A stretch of 64,000 nt of DNA from Novosphingobium sp. Gsoil 351 (GTDB lineage: Bacteria; Pseudomonadota; Alphaproteobacteria; Sphingomonadales; Sphingomonadaceae). Numbering within the stretch: position 1 is the stretch's first letter; each line of letters begins with the position of its first letter. Of this stretch, positions 53,885-62,802 are shown piece after piece. The DNA lies in contig NZ_CP046120.1 of the NCBI RefSeq assembly GCF_009707465.1, forward strand, positions 2,509,501 through 2,573,500. The letters run 5' to 3'. The position numbers and the translations under genes are program-made. The notes under the pieces were generated by a model that did not search any database, was not told the DNA's origin, and saw only the letters and a list, made by a program, of their open reading frames with translations.

Positions 53885-54778
53885 ATGGCGCGGGCTAGAC
53901 TTGACGGCGTGATAGTCACCCGCTTCGCCCCCAGCCCCAACGGACACCTCCATCTCGGCCATGCCTACGCCGCGATTGTCGCGCACGATGTGGCGCGCGC
54001 GGCGGGCGGGCGCTGCCTGCTTAGAATCGAAGATATCGACGGCGCGCGCAGCCTTCCCCAGTTCGCCGAGGCGTTTCGCGCCGATCTCGCTTGGCTGGGG
54101 CTGGAGTTTGCTGAAGTGCCCGCGCAGTCCACGCGGCTGGCAACCTATTGGGCGGCCGCCAATCGATTGCGGGACCGGGGTCTGCTTTATCCGTGCAGTT
54201 GCACCCGGGCGCAAATCGCAGCGGCGGCGACGTCGGTCGGACCCGATGGACCGCTTTATCCGGGAACCTGTCGCCGGCGCCCCATCGATGCGAAAGGGCG
54301 AATCGTGTGGCGGCTAGATATGGCGGCAGCGATCCGGTCAGCTGGCCCGCTGACCTGGACCGACGCCCACGCAAGCGAGCAGCAGGCCACCCCGGAGCTG
54401 TTTGGAGATGTCGTCCTGGTCCGCAAGGACGCGCCCGCCAGCTATCACCTCGCCGCCACGCTCGACGACGCGGCGGACGGGATTACCTGCGTGACCCGGG
54501 GGATGGACCTCTTCCGCGCCAGCCATCTCCACCGTCTGCTCCAGGCGCTGCTCGGCTTGGCGGTGCCCGTCTGGCATCATCATGGGCTGCTGGTCGAGGC
54601 CGGCGGGCGCAAACTCGCCAAGCGCGACGGCGCCCCTGGTCTGACCGAGAGGCGGCTGGCGGGAGAAGACGGACGAGCGCTGTGCGACGCTTTGCGCGCA
54701 CGGCGGTTTCCTTCTGGAATTGCCCTGTCCGAAGGCCTACATTCCAGGTCATGGCAAACACACTCTTCGTCCTCGTGA
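53885..54778 (+). CDS. gluQ: Glutamyl-Q tRNA(Asp) synthetase
   Basis: GluQRS attaches glutamate to the queuosine base at position 34 of tRNA-Asp. It is a GluRS catalytic domain without anticodon-binding part, here about 297 residues. The class I signatures are FAPSPNGHLHLGHAYAA (HIGH-like) and KLAKRDGA (KMSKS-like), with a zinc motif in YPCSCTR and YPGTCRR. The C-terminus (after RARRFPSG) is not typical and overlaps the next gene by 28 bases, so a small sequence error near the end is possible. Confidence 0.92.
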   Translation: MARARLDGVIVTRFAPSPNGHLHLGHAYAAIVAHDVARAAGGRCLLRIEDIDGARSLPQFAEAFRADLAWLGLEFAEVPAQSTRLATYWAAANRLRDRGLLYPCSCTRAQIAAAATSVGPDGPLYPGTCRRRPIDAKGRIVWRLDMAAAIRSAGPLTWTDAHASEQQATPELFGDVVLVRKDAPASYHLAATLDDAADGITCVTRGMDLFRASHLHRLLQALLGLAVPVWHHHGLLVEAGGRKLAKRDGAPGLTERRLAGEDGRALCDALRARRFPSGIALSEGLHSRSWQTHSSSS

Positions 54779-54981
54779 TCATCGGCCTGGTGATCATGGT
54801 GGTGGTTTCGCTGGTGCGCGGGATCGTCGCCTTCCTCCAGACCACCAAATCCGACCTCAACACTCCAGGCACCGGTGCGACGCCGATGCAGTTGCAGCAG
54901 AACAAGATGATGTTCGCGCGGATCAAGTATCAAGCGCTGGCGATCCTGGTGGTCGCCGTGCTGATGCTGTTCAATCGATAG
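54751..54981 (+). CDS. HIG1 domain (twin transmembrane) protein
   Basis: The 76-residue protein has two membrane helices (about residues 4-28 and 56-74) separated by a cytoplasmic loop, with the HIG1-like phrase QNKMMFARIKYQALAILVV. Bacterial HIG1 proteins may act with respiratory complexes, as shown for the mitochondrial Rcf1 family. It overlaps the end of gluQ and is followed after 38 bases by the cobalamin adenosyltransferase gene on the same strand, a combination seen in many alphaproteobacteria. Role here is inferred. Confidence 0.87.
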   Translation: MANTLFVLVIIGLVIMVVVSLVRGIVAFLQTTKSDLNTPGTGATPMQLQQNKMMFARIKYQALAILVVAVLMLFNR

Positions 54982-55019
54982 GCTTTCGCTGAAGCAGCGG
55001 CTCGCCTAAGCCGCTTCGC

Positions 55020-55586
55020 ATGGTCAAGCTCAACAAGATCTACACCCGCACCGGCGACGATGGCACCACCGGGCTGGTCGACGGTTCGCGCCGCGCCAAG
55101 CATGATCCGCGGATGGCCGCGATCGGCGACGTGGACGAGTTGAACTCGGCGCTCGGTCTCGCCGCGCTGGCGGTAGACGGTGCGACGCTGGCGGACCTGC
55201 GCCGTATCCAAAACGACCTGTTCGATCTCGGCGCGGACCTCGCCACGCCCGGCGATGATTTCGCGCCTTCGGATATGGTCCTCCGCATAGTGTCTCCGCA
55301 AGTCGCCTGGCTCGAGCGCGCGATCGACGCCGCGAACGCCCCGCTCGCGCCGCTGACCAGCTTTATCCTGCCCGGCGGGAGCGAGGCCGCCGCGCGCGTC
55401 CATCTCGCGCGTGCCGTGGCCCGCCGCGCCGAGCGCGCCACCACCGCCTTGGCCGACTCGGAGCCAGTCAACCCGCAGGGTCTCGCCTACCTCAACCGCC
55501 TGTCGGATTATCTCTTCGTCCTTGCTCGCGCGATCAACGCAAGGGGCGAAGGCGACGTCCAATGGGTGCCCGGCGCCAATCGCTGA
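55020..55586 (+). CDS. Cob(I)alamin adenosyltransferase, PduO type
   Basis: The enzyme transfers the adenosyl group of ATP to cob(I)alamin to make coenzyme B12. The 188-residue protein has the PduO/MMAB helical fold, with the N-terminal ATP motif KIYTRTGDDGTTGLVDGSR, then DVDELNSALGLA, FILPGGSEAAARVHLARAVARRAER and LNRLSDYLFVLAR. It lies between the HIG1 gene and a hydroxyacyl-CoA dehydrogenase gene, a setting shared by many sphingomonads and possibly linked to methylmalonyl-CoA mutase and acyl-CoA metabolism. Confidence 0.94.
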   Translation: MVKLNKIYTRTGDDGTTGLVDGSRRAKHDPRMAAIGDVDELNSALGLAALAVDGATLADLRRIQNDLFDLGADLATPGDDFAPSDMVLRIVSPQVAWLERAIDAANAPLAPLTSFILPGGSEAAARVHLARAVARRAERATTALADSEPVNPQGLAYLNRLSDYLFVLARAINARGEGDVQWVPGANR

Positions 55587-55650
55587 AATGTTGCACCTGC
55601 GAAGGTGGGCGGCTAGGCACCCGGCTTCCTGAGGCGAGGGGGACGGCAAG

Positions 55651-56520
55651 ATGCAGACGGTAGCGGTAATCGGCGCGGGCCAGATGGGTTCGGGCATCGC
55701 CCAGACGGTTGCCCAGCACGGCATGCGCGTGCTCCTGTCCGACATGGACCTCGCCCACGCGACCCGCGGCCGGGCCGGAATCGACAAGGCGCTGGGCAAG
55801 CTCGTGGGTCGCGGTAAACTGTCGATCGCGGACGCCGAGGCCACACTGGGCCGCATCGTCGCGGTCGCCGACTACGAGCCGATGGTCGAGGCCGAACTCA
55901 TCATCGAGGCGGCGACCGAGAAGGAAGAAATCAAGCGGAAGATCTTCGAGGCGGCTGGCAAAGTGCTTGCGCAAGGGTCGATCATGGCCTCGAACACCAG
56001 CTCGATCCCGATTACTCGAATGGCCTCGTCCACGCCCGACCCGAAGCGCTTCATCGGGCTGCATTTCTTCAACCCGGTGCCGGTCATGGGCCTTATCGAG
56101 GTCATCCCGGGCCTTGCCACCAGCCCCGAGACGGTCGCCCGGACCAAGGCGTTCGCGAGCGCGCTGGGCAAGGAAGTGGTCGAGGCGCAAGACGAGCCCG
56201 GCTTCGTCGTCAACCGGATCCTCCTGCCCATGATCAACGAGGCGGTGTTCGTGCTCGGCCAGGGCACCGCCAACATCGCCGACATCGACAAGGGCTGCCG
56301 GATTGGTCTGAACCATCCGATGGGGCCGCTGGAACTGGCCGATTTCGTCGGCCTCGACACCTGCCTCGACATCGTCCGAGTGCTCTACAACACCACCGGA
56401 GACAGCAAGTACCGCCCCGCGCCGCTGCTGATGAAGTACGTCGAGGCCGGCTGGCTGGGGCGCAAGACCGGGCGAGGCTTCTACGACTACACCGGCGAGA
56501 TTCCCGTCCCGACACGCTAA
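55651..56520 (+). CDS. 3-hydroxybutyryl-CoA dehydrogenase
   Basis: The enzyme interconverts acetoacetyl-CoA and (S)-3-hydroxybutyryl-CoA with NAD(P). The 289-residue protein has the N-terminal Rossmann motif [17 protein letters not shown], the catalytic region [14 protein letters not shown], then the His-Glu pair in [17 protein letters not shown], and the C-terminal helical domain ([32 protein letters not shown]). It could supply or drain C4 acyl-CoA for fatty-acid breakdown; it makes the S isomer and so does not feed PHA directly. Confidence 0.94.
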   Translation: MQTVAVIGAGQMGSGIAQTVAQHGMRVLLSDMDLAHATRGRAGIDKALGKLVGRGKLSIADAEATLGRIVAVADYEPMVEAELIIEAATEKEEIKRKIFEAAGKVLAQGSIMASNTSSIPITRMASSTPDPKRFIGLHFFNPVPVMGLIEVIPGLATSPETVARTKAFASALGKEVVEAQDEPGFVVNRILLPMINEAVFVLGQGTANIADIDKGCRIGLNHPMGPLELADFVGLDTCLDIVRVLYNTTGDSKYRPAPLLMKYVEAGWLGRKTGRGFYDYTGEIPVPTR

Positions 56521-56537
56521 GGGTCCCACCCGCTGAG

Positions 56538-56562
56538 GGAACGTCCGTCGCGGCCAAACGTA
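56538..56562 (+). promoter_or_regulatory. Predicted EcfG-type promoter (one mismatch in -10)
   Basis: GGAAC at 56538-56542, 16 bases, CGTA at 56559-56562; the consensus -10 is CGTT. It lies 29 bases before the start of a small acidic gene, the same distance as in the other candidates. Confidence 0.5.
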
Positions 56563-56591
56563 ACCGATGATACCTCTCATCGGAGCCGAGC

Positions 56592-56903
56592 ATGGACGAT
56601 TCCCGCCGCAACGACGATTTCGCCCCCGAAGCCCACAACGTCGAGCAGGACGATGAGGATGCACAGGCGCAGACCGTCGCCGACCAGGCCTTGCGCGGGG
56701 GCGGGGAGACTTTGTCGGATAGCGAGAAGGTACCGGGGGGCGATCCTGATGGCACCCCCGACCTGGTCGACCACATGAACCAGATGGCCTCGTCAGGCCG
56801 GATCGATATGAGCGCCTTTCGCGGCGAACGCAGCGATGACGACGAGGAAGGGCTCTACGGCGAAGGCGGGATTGAGGACGACACCCCTCGCGGGGCGGAG
56901 TAG
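56592..56903 (+). CDS. Small acidic protein of unknown function
   Basis: The 103-residue protein is very rich in Asp, Glu and Gly and has no membrane segment. A single ordered patch, TPDLVDHMNQMASSGRIDMSAFRGER, could be a short helical motif, with disordered acidic sequence either side. I recognise no family name. An EcfG-like promoter precedes it, so it may be stress induced. It stands alone; the next gene is convergent. Confidence 0.72.
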   Translation: MDDSRRNDDFAPEAHNVEQDDEDAQAQTVADQALRGGGETLSDSEKVPGGDPDGTPDLVDHMNQMASSGRIDMSAFRGERSDDDEEGLYGEGGIEDDTPRGAE

Positions 56904-56941
56904 CGTTACCTCAACCCTGCGGGGCGATCGGGCATCAGCGC

Positions 56942-57148
56942 TTAGCGGCTCTTGATACCCTCGAGGTTCTTGATGATTTGCCGCGCATGCACTTCCTCCG
57001 CGCTCGGCCGGTCTGCTTTCGCGGGCTTGGCAGCGGTGGTATCGTCGGCGTCGGGGATCGTGCAATAAGCGGTCGCCAGAACCCCAGCCGACCAGATCAG
57101 CGCTTTCCAGCGGCTGGTGAAAACCTGCGAGGTGCGCACGCCGAGCAT
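56942..57148 (-). CDS. Small single-helix membrane protein of unknown function
   Basis: The 68-residue protein has a basic start, one hydrophobic segment (KALIWSAGVLATAYCTIP, about 15-32) and a charged C-terminal part (SAEEVHARQIIKNLEGIKSR) that may form a helix. It is either a one-pass membrane protein or secreted after signal cleavage at the AYC region. No family is known to me. It is convergent to the acidic gene, and the gene before it on the same strand ends with a terminator, so it has its own promoter. Confidence 0.6.
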   Translation of the reverse strand: MLGVRTSQVFTSRWKALIWSAGVLATAYCTIPDADDTTAAKPAKADRPSAEEVHARQIIKNLEGIKSR

Positions 57149-57177
57149 GCGCTGAGCATACCGGCAAATCGTTAAGC

Positions 57178-57208
57178 AAAAGCCCCGGCCGTTGCCAGCC
57201 GGGGCTTC
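57178..57208 (-). terminator. Rho-independent terminator
   Basis: GAAGCCCCGGC-TGGCAACG-GCCGGGGCTTTT on the minus strand is a perfect hairpin with a T-tract, 24 bases after the stop of the DUF2383 gene. Confidence 0.9.
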
Positions 57209-57231
57209 GCTGTTCTCGGCGATGCTGGACG

Positions 57232-57777
57232 TTAGATCAGCGTGTCGTCCTGGCGGCGCAGATCGCTTTCGGAAGCGTATTCCTGCTGCGCCCCGGCATC
57301 CTGCCGGCCCTCGCGATAGCTGTCGCCGCGCTCGCGCTGATGCTTGAGATTGCTCATCTCGTCGTGGCCGGACTTGACCGAATTCCAGGCCGTCGAAATC
57401 GCCGAGCGCGCCTCGGGTGCAAGATCGTCTGCCTTCAGCGCGGTTTCGAACTTACCCTTGAGATAGTCCTCGCCGCGCTCGATTTCGTTGATGATCGCGG
57501 TGTCGTCGGTGCCGGTCACCGCTTCCTTGAGGTTCAGGAACGCGCGGTGGATGCCGCCCATCGTCGAGCTATCGTCCTCGGGGTTGCCGCCCAGGCGGGT
57601 GACCGCCGCCTGAAGCCCAGCCACCGCCGACTGCCGCTCTTGCGCACGGGAGCGGAAGCGCTGCGCAAGATCTGGATCGCGAACGTCGTCAGCGGATTTG
57701 GTGTAACCTTCAACGCTATCGAGCAGCGTGGCGATCAGGGTATTCAGCGTGGTCGTATCGGAATTGTGCGTCGTCAT
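57232..57777 (-). CDS. PA2169 family four-helix-bundle protein (DUF2383)
   Basis: The 181-residue protein has a ferritin-like four-helix bundle of the PA2169/DUF2383 family: TTTLNTLIATLLDSVEGYTKSADDV, RSRAQERQSAVAGLQAAVTRLGG, then SSTMGGIHRAFLNLKEAVTG and IINEIERGEDYLKGKFETAL. The C-terminal 40 residues are charged and disordered. Such genes are frequent among general stress and spore-coat-like genes; function is not known. A near-EcfG promoter lies 40 bases upstream. Confidence 0.88.
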   Translation of the reverse strand: MTTHNSDTTTLNTLIATLLDSVEGYTKSADDVRDPDLAQRFRSRAQERQSAVAGLQAAVTRLGGNPEDDSSTMGGIHRAFLNLKEAVTGTDDTAIINEIERGEDYLKGKFETALKADDLAPEARSAISTAWNSVKSGHDEMSNLKHQRERGDSYREGRQDAGAQQEYASESDLRRQDDTLI

Positions 57778-57816
57778 GGCAGGTTATCCTTCTGCGAAAA
57801 GGGGTGACCTGCTGAC

Positions 57817-57841
57817 AACGTCCCAGCCGCACGAGAGTTGC
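57817..57841 (-). promoter_or_regulatory. Possible EcfG-type promoter (one mismatch in -35)
   Basis: On the minus strand GCAAC at 57841-57837, 16 bases, CGTT at 57820-57817; the consensus -35 is GGAAC. It lies 39 bases before the DUF2383 gene, a plausible stress gene. Confidence 0.42.
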
Positions 57842-57895
57842 CTGTTTTATCGCAATATTTCCGCGGTCATCGCGAACCGGTGTCGGCTTGGCGCA

Positions 57896-57926
57896 TTCCC
57901 GCGCTGATGTCGAACCAGCGCGGGAA
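57896..57926. terminator. Strong hairpin directly downstream of degP
   Basis: TTCCCGCGCTG pairs perfectly with CAGCGCGGGAA around a nine-base loop, 8 bases after the degP stop. There is no T-tract, so this may be a factor-dependent terminator or an RNA-stabilising stem. Confidence 0.6.
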
Positions 57927-57934
57927 CGGTCGCG

Positions 57935-59476
57935 TCAGCGCAGCCGCACCGGGATGTAGATAGCGGGCTGTCCCCGGCGCTGAACGCGCAGCAGCACCGC
58001 GTCGCGGCTTCCACCACGCGCCGCCTTGATCGCCGCCTCGAGGTCCGCGCCCGATCGGACCGGACGGTTGTTGGCCGAAAGGATCACGTCTCCGCGGCGC
58101 AGGCCCTTGGCCGCCGCATCCGACGAATCGTCGACGGCAGAAATCACCAGCCCGCCCGTGCCCTCGGGGAAGCCGAGCTGGCGCGCGATCGTGGGGGTGA
58201 GCTCCGTCACCGCGACCCCGGCGGCTTTTTCCACCAGGCCCTGCTGGCTAGGCGCGGGCTTGGTCGTGCCGAATTGGTCGGCGTCGCCGTCGTCGGTGCC
58301 GAAATTGCTCGCGGCCAGCTCTTCCTCGCTCGGTCGCTTGCCGACTGTGGCGGTGACCGTCTGGCGCTTGCCATCGCGCAGCAGTTCGATCGGGATGCGC
58401 GCGCCCGGGGCTTCGTTGGCGACGATGAACGACAGCGTCTGGTCGGGGGTCACGTCCTTGCCATCGACCTTGACCACCACGTCGCCGGCCTGCAGTCCCG
58501 CACGCGCGGCGGATTGGCCGGGCACCACCGACTGGATGAATTCGCCGCGGTTCTTGGGCAGCCCCAGGCTGGCGGCCAGATCGTCGCTGAGCGGCTGAAT
58601 CTGGACCCCCAGATAGCCCCGCTCGATCGCTTGCCCTGACCGCAGCTTCTCGACGATCGGACCGGCGATCTCGGCGGGAATTGCGAAGCCGATCCCCACG
58701 CTGCCGCCGGTGGGGCTGAAGATGGCGTTGTTGATGCCGATCACGTTGCCCTTCATGTCGAACATCGGCCCGCCCGAGTTACCGCGGTTGATCGCGGCGT
58801 CGGTCTGGAGGTAGCGGTCATACGCCCCACCGCTCCCGGTATTGCGATAGACCGAGGAAATGATCCCGCTGGTAACGGTGCCGCCAAGGCCGAACGGATT
58901 GCCGATCGCGATCACCCAGTCGCCGACCCGCGCCTGGCGCGAATCGCCGAAGCGGACGAACGGCAACTGCCTGGGCGCGCTGATCTTGAGCACCGCGAGA
59001 TCGGAGGCGGCGTCGCGTCCGATAAGCTTGGCCGGATAGTCGGTGCCATCCGGTGTGGTCACGGTGATCGTCTCGATTTCGCCCTGGCCGTCGGCGGTGA
59101 TCACATGGTTGTTGGTCACGACATAGCCGTCGGGCGAAACGATGAAGCCTGATCCGAGCGACTGCGCCTCGCGGGTGCCACCGCCACCGCCTCCGCCCTG
59201 CTGGTTGCCGAACAGTCCTTCGAACGGGGTTCCGGCGAAAGGATTGCCTTGCGCCTGAACCTTGATCCGCTGCCGGGTGGAGATGTTGACCACCGCGGGT
59301 TGGAGCTGCGCGGTCAGGTCAGCGAAGCTGGCCGGGGCGCCGGCGCGCGGGACAACTTGCGCCATCTCGCGCGCGTCGTTCTGGGCGACCTGAGCGCCCG
59401 CGGGATTGCCGGTGACCAGCGCCAGCGCGCTGCCGGCGAGAAGAAGGGCGGAAGTAACACCGTAAGCGTATCGCAC
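57935..59476 (-). CDS. degP: Do family serine endopeptidase (DegP/HtrA)
   Basis: DegP is a periplasmic protease and chaperone. The mature part has the trypsin-like domain with the catalytic His in VTNNHVI, Asp in ASDLAVLKI and Ser in NRGNSGGPMFD, then two PDZ domains (about 300-390 and 420-510). A Gly-rich insert near residue 100 is part of the LA loop region. I set the start at a GTG at 59476 because GAGG lies about eight bases before it and the signal peptide (YAYGVTSALLLAGSALALV) begins there; ATG 59509 is possible. It follows hflK-hflC on the same strand, the standard hflKC-degP order. Confidence 0.95.
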   Translation of the reverse strand: MRYAYGVTSALLLAGSALALVTGNPAGAQVAQNDAREMAQVVPRAGAPASFADLTAQLQPAVVNISTRQRIKVQAQGNPFAGTPFEGLFGNQQGGGGGGGTREAQSLGSGFIVSPDGYVVTNNHVITADGQGEIETITVTTPDGTDYPAKLIGRDAASDLAVLKISAPRQLPFVRFGDSRQARVGDWVIAIGNPFGLGGTVTSGIISSVYRNTGSGGAYDRYLQTDAAINRGNSGGPMFDMKGNVIGINNAIFSPTGGSVGIGFAIPAEIAGPIVEKLRSGQAIERGYLGVQIQPLSDDLAASLGLPKNRGEFIQSVVPGQSAARAGLQAGDVVVKVDGKDVTPDQTLSFIVANEAPGARIPIELLRDGKRQTVTATVGKRPSEEELAASNFGTDDGDADQFGTTKPAPSQQGLVEKAAGVAVTELTPTIARQLGFPEGTGGLVISAVDDSSDAAAKGLRRGDVILSANNRPVRSGADLEAAIKAARGGSRDAVLLRVQRRGQPAIYIPVRLR

Positions 59477-59592
59477 GTGACTGAATCCTCTTTGCTCGTT
59501 CCCCGCCATCGGACCTGCGGGGAGAGGTCGTCCCGGCGCGGATTCACGCCGTTTCGCCTTAACAACCATTGAATGACCGCGCTTATAGCAGG

Positions 59593-60435
59593 TTATTTTC
59601 CGCGGAACTGCTTCAGATACTCGTTGTCGGGCGAAAGGATGATCGAGGTCGTCCCGTCCTTCGACGCGAATGTCGCGTCGTAGCTCTGCATCGCCCGGTA
59701 GAAATCGTAGAACGCGGGGTCTTTGCCGAAGCTGTCGGCATAAGTCTTCGAGGCCTGCGCCTGCGCCTGCGCCCGGGTGATCTGGGCGTTCTTCTCGCCT
59801 TGCGCGCGAATCGTCGTCGCCTCCTGGTTGCGCGCGCTCTGCATCCGCGCGAAGGCGGATTCGAGCGGGGTACCGTCGGGCAGATCGGCGCGCTTGATCC
59901 GTACGTCGATCACTTGCGCGCCGTATTCGCGCGCCTCGCGGTCGAGTCCGTTGCGGATATTCTTCATCGCCTCACCGCGGTCGGCGGTGAGCAGCGAGGC
60001 GAAGCTGCGCTTGCCCAGTTCCTGGCGCAGCACCGAGTTGAGAATCGGCTGGAGCTGTTCGGAAACGCGCTCGGTGGTCCCGGCCGTCTCGACCATCTTG
60101 ACCGGATCGATGATCCGGAAGCGGGCATAGGCATCGACCTCGAGCCGCCGCTGGTCGACCGAGAGCACCTGTTGGCGCTCCATGTCGACGTCGAGCACGC
60201 GCTTGTCGATCCACACCACCTGCTCGAGGAACGGAATCCGCGCGACCAGGCCCGCCCCGGTCTGGCCAAAATCGGCGTTGGGCCGGAAGCGGTTGACCAC
60301 GCGAACCGGCTCGCCGGTGCGCACGATTACCGCCTGCATCGTTTCAGGCACGACCATCAGGCTGCTGAACGCCGCGACGATGGCGATCGCCAGCGCGATC
60401 AGCGCGGGTTTGTTCTGGTGAAGGATCTCTCTCAC
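59593..60435 (-). CDS. hflC: Protease modulator HflC
   Basis: HflC, with HflK, forms a membrane SPFH (prohibitin-type) cage around the FtsH protease. The 280-residue protein has an N-terminal membrane anchor (residues about 10-30) and an SPFH domain (VVIRTGEPVRVVN-like AVIVRTGEPVRVV, then LSVDQRRLEVDAYARFRI), followed by the coiled-coil region EATTIRAQGEKNAQITRAQAQAQ. Its start overlaps the hflK stop by four bases. degP follows. Confidence 0.95.
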   Translation of the reverse strand: MREILHQNKPALIALAIAIVAAFSSLMVVPETMQAVIVRTGEPVRVVNRFRPNADFGQTGAGLVARIPFLEQVVWIDKRVLDVDMERQQVLSVDQRRLEVDAYARFRIIDPVKMVETAGTTERVSEQLQPILNSVLRQELGKRSFASLLTADRGEAMKNIRNGLDREAREYGAQVIDVRIKRADLPDGTPLESAFARMQSARNQEATTIRAQGEKNAQITRAQAQAQASKTYADSFGKDPAFYDFYRAMQSYDATFASKDGTTSIILSPDNEYLKQFRGK

Positions 60436-61544
60436 GGCTTGACCTCTGACTCGGGCGGAGGCGTTCGCTTGAGCTCGGGTAGCGGCAGATAGGTCTGCAC
60501 CCCCTGTGCTTCGACGATCGTCTTGTCAGTCTTGCTCAGCACACGCTCCATCGTCTCGTAGTACATCCGCTGGCGCGTGACTTGGGGGGCGAGCTTGTAC
60601 TGCTCGTAAACCTTGTCGAACTCGGCCGCCTCGCCTTGGGCGCGGGCGGTTAGCTGCTGGGCCCACGCCTGCGCGCGGTTGACGGCGCTTTGCGCGTCCT
60701 GCTGCGCTGCGGTGACTTCCTTGAACGCATCGACCACTTGGACCGGAGGGTCGGCCTTCTTGATCTCGACACCCTGGATAAGGATGCCCGAACGATAGGC
60801 ATCGAGGATCGCCTGCATCCGCTGGCGCACGTTCTGCTCGATCTCGGAACGGCCCGAGCCGCCCATCGCGTCGGTCAGCGAGACTTCGGCGACCGAAGCG
60901 CGCATCGCCGCCTCGGCGACTTCCTTGACGGTCTCATCGGGCTCGGCGAGCTGGAAGGTGTAGAGCTTGAGATCCTTGATGTTCCAGCGGACCAGGTACG
61001 ACAGGTCGACCAAGTTCTGGTCGCCGGTCAGCATCAGCTTTTCTGCCTCGCCCTCGGGGATGGTGTCGCGGCGGATCGAGGTCACGTCAGTCACCGCCAC
61101 GGTCTGAAACGGCCACGGCGCGGTGAACGAGATGCCCGAATTGATCGTCCGGCTATACTTGCCGAGCGTTGTGACGATTCCCTCTTCCTTGGGGCCGATC
61201 TGGTGGATGCTGGAGAACGCCAGCCACAGCCCGGCGACCCCCGCGGCGATCAGCGGCAGCCAGCTCTTGCCGTCGGGCCGGTCGGGCAGGCGCGGGAAGT
61301 TGCCGCCTCCGCCGCCCCCGCGGCGCTTGGTCCCCGTGCGATTGCGGAAGATATCCTCGATGCTGGCCGAACGGCGCGGTGGTTCGCCGCTCCCATCGCC
61401 CGTGGGCGGCAGCCATGGATTGCGCGGGCCATCGGCTCTGGGAGGAGAAGTGGAAGGTGGTTCCGCAGGGGGACCATCGCCCTCCGTTCCGGAATCCCCG
61501 GGCGCGTTCGATCCGCCACCCCACGGGTTCTTGCGGCCCGCCAT
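60432..61544 (-). CDS. hflK: FtsH protease activity modulator HflK
   Basis: HflK is the partner of HflC. The 370-residue protein has a disordered Gly/Pro-rich N-terminus (PWGGGSNAPG), one membrane helix (LPLIAAGVAGLWLAF) and an SPFH domain (KEEGIVTTLGKYSRTINSGISFTAPWPF, then GDQNLVDLSYLVRWNI), followed by a coiled coil (AAEFDKVYEQYKLAPQVTRQRMYYETMERVL). I set the start at 61544 because MAGRKNPWGGG matches the family start; an ATG at 61610 adds 22 residues. It overlaps hflC and is divergent from mrp. Confidence 0.93.
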   Translation of the reverse strand: MAGRKNPWGGGSNAPGDSGTEGDGPPAEPPSTSPPRADGPRNPWLPPTGDGSGEPPRRSASIEDIFRNRTGTKRRGGGGGGNFPRLPDRPDGKSWLPLIAAGVAGLWLAFSSIHQIGPKEEGIVTTLGKYSRTINSGISFTAPWPFQTVAVTDVTSIRRDTIPEGEAEKLMLTGDQNLVDLSYLVRWNIKDLKLYTFQLAEPDETVKEVAEAAMRASVAEVSLTDAMGGSGRSEIEQNVRQRMQAILDAYRSGILIQGVEIKKADPPVQVVDAFKEVTAAQQDAQSAVNRAQAWAQQLTARAQGEAAEFDKVYEQYKLAPQVTRQRMYYETMERVLSKTDKTIVEAQGVQTYLPLPELKRTPPPESEVKP

Positions 61545-61682
61545 CGCCAGGCCGATCGCGGCACCGAAACTCTTGACACCCAACCGGTGCCACCCGCCCT
61601 TATCGTTCATCTTGCCGATATAGGGGGGCGCGATTTCAAAAAACAGTGTCGCGCCCCAAATTCCTCTATAGGAGCCGCTGCC

Positions 61683-62665
61683 ATGGCGGGCGACGCGGAT
61701 ACGGGCACCGAAAAGCAGATCGAGGAGGCGCTGGCCGAGGCTGCGGGACCGCGGCTGCAATCGGCACGGATGAAGGACGGCGTGGCCACGCTGGTGCTCG
61801 AAGTCCACGGTCTCGACCGGCTCGAACGCGATCGCCTGGAGATCGCGGTGCGCGATGCGCTGCGGCCGCTGAGTGCGGTCCGCGAAGTGCGGATCGCGAT
61901 GACCGCGGACAAGCCCAAGCGCCAGGTCATCGCGGTCGGATCGGGCAAGGGCGGGGTCGGCAAGTCCACGCTTTCCGCCAACCTCGCGATCGCGCTGATG
62001 CGCCAGGGACGCAAGGTCGGGCTGGTCGACGCCGACATCTACGGGCCCTCGCAGCCGCGAATCATGGCCAACGAAGGCAAGCGTCCCGAAGCGCGGGGCA
62101 ACAAGCTGATCCCGGTGGAAAGCCCGTGGGGCGTGCCGCTGCTGTCGATGGGCTTCCTGGTCCAGCCGGGACAGGCGGTCGCCTGGCGTGGGCCGATGGC
62201 GGCCAACGCGATGGGCCAGTTGCTCGATGCCGAATGGGGCGATGCCGACACCCTGATCATCGACCTCCCGCCGGGCACCGGCGACGTTCAGTTGACGATG
62301 ATGCAAAAGCACAAGCCCGATGGCGCGGTTATCGTCAGCACCCCGCAGGACCTGGCGCTGATGGACGCCGCCCGCGCGATCGGGATGTTCGAACAAGGGG
62401 ACGTGCCGATCGTCGGCATGGTCGAAAACATGGCCGGCTATGTCTGCCCGCACTGCGGCGAAGAGAGCGAGCCGTTCGGCCAGGGCGGCGCCGAGGCCGC
62501 GGCTAAATCGATGGGCCTGGCGTTCCTCGGACGCATCCCGCTCGACCTGACGATTCGCCAGGACAGTGACGCCGGGCGCCCCCCGCGGCGCACGACGGCC
62601 CGCCGGGACAGGCGTTCGCTGCGATCGCCAAGCGTGTCGCCACCTGGCTGGAAAACCAGAAATAG
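61683..62665 (+). CDS. mrp: Mrp/NBP35 family Fe-S cluster carrier ATPase (single-base frameshift in this sequence)
   Basis: Mrp proteins carry Fe-S clusters to target enzymes. It has a small N-terminal MIP18-like domain, the deviant Walker A GSGKGGVGKSTLS, switch motifs (DADIYGPSQPRI, LIIDLPPGTGD) and the cluster cysteines CPHCGEES. The frame from ATG 61683 breaks near its end at the C6 run 62579-62584; one more C gives DAGRPPAAHDGPPGQAF and a normal end, stop at 62663-62665, about 327 residues. It lies divergent from hflK; GGAGCC precedes the ATG. Confidence 0.94.
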
Positions 62666-62697
62666 CGGTGGCCTTTACCAACGTCGATCTTTCCGAA

Positions 62698-62785
62698 CCC
62701 CGCTCATCCCGAGCGAAGTCGAGGGATGCCGCGCGACTTTCGACTGTTGCGCGGCGTGTCTCGGCTTCGCTCGACACGAGCGGGG
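62698..62785. repeat. REP-like element after mrp
   Basis: Outer arms CCCCGCTC (62698-62705) and GAGCGGGG (62778-62785) enclose inner arms GAGCGAAGTCGAG and CTCGGCTTCGCTC that pair with one mismatch, and GCCGCGC opposite GCGCGGC. The whole would fold into a branched hairpin in RNA and could end the mrp transcript. The element at 26997-27079 is a relative. Confidence 0.82.
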
Positions 62786-62802
62786 TGGGGTAGGGAGCGG
62801 GA

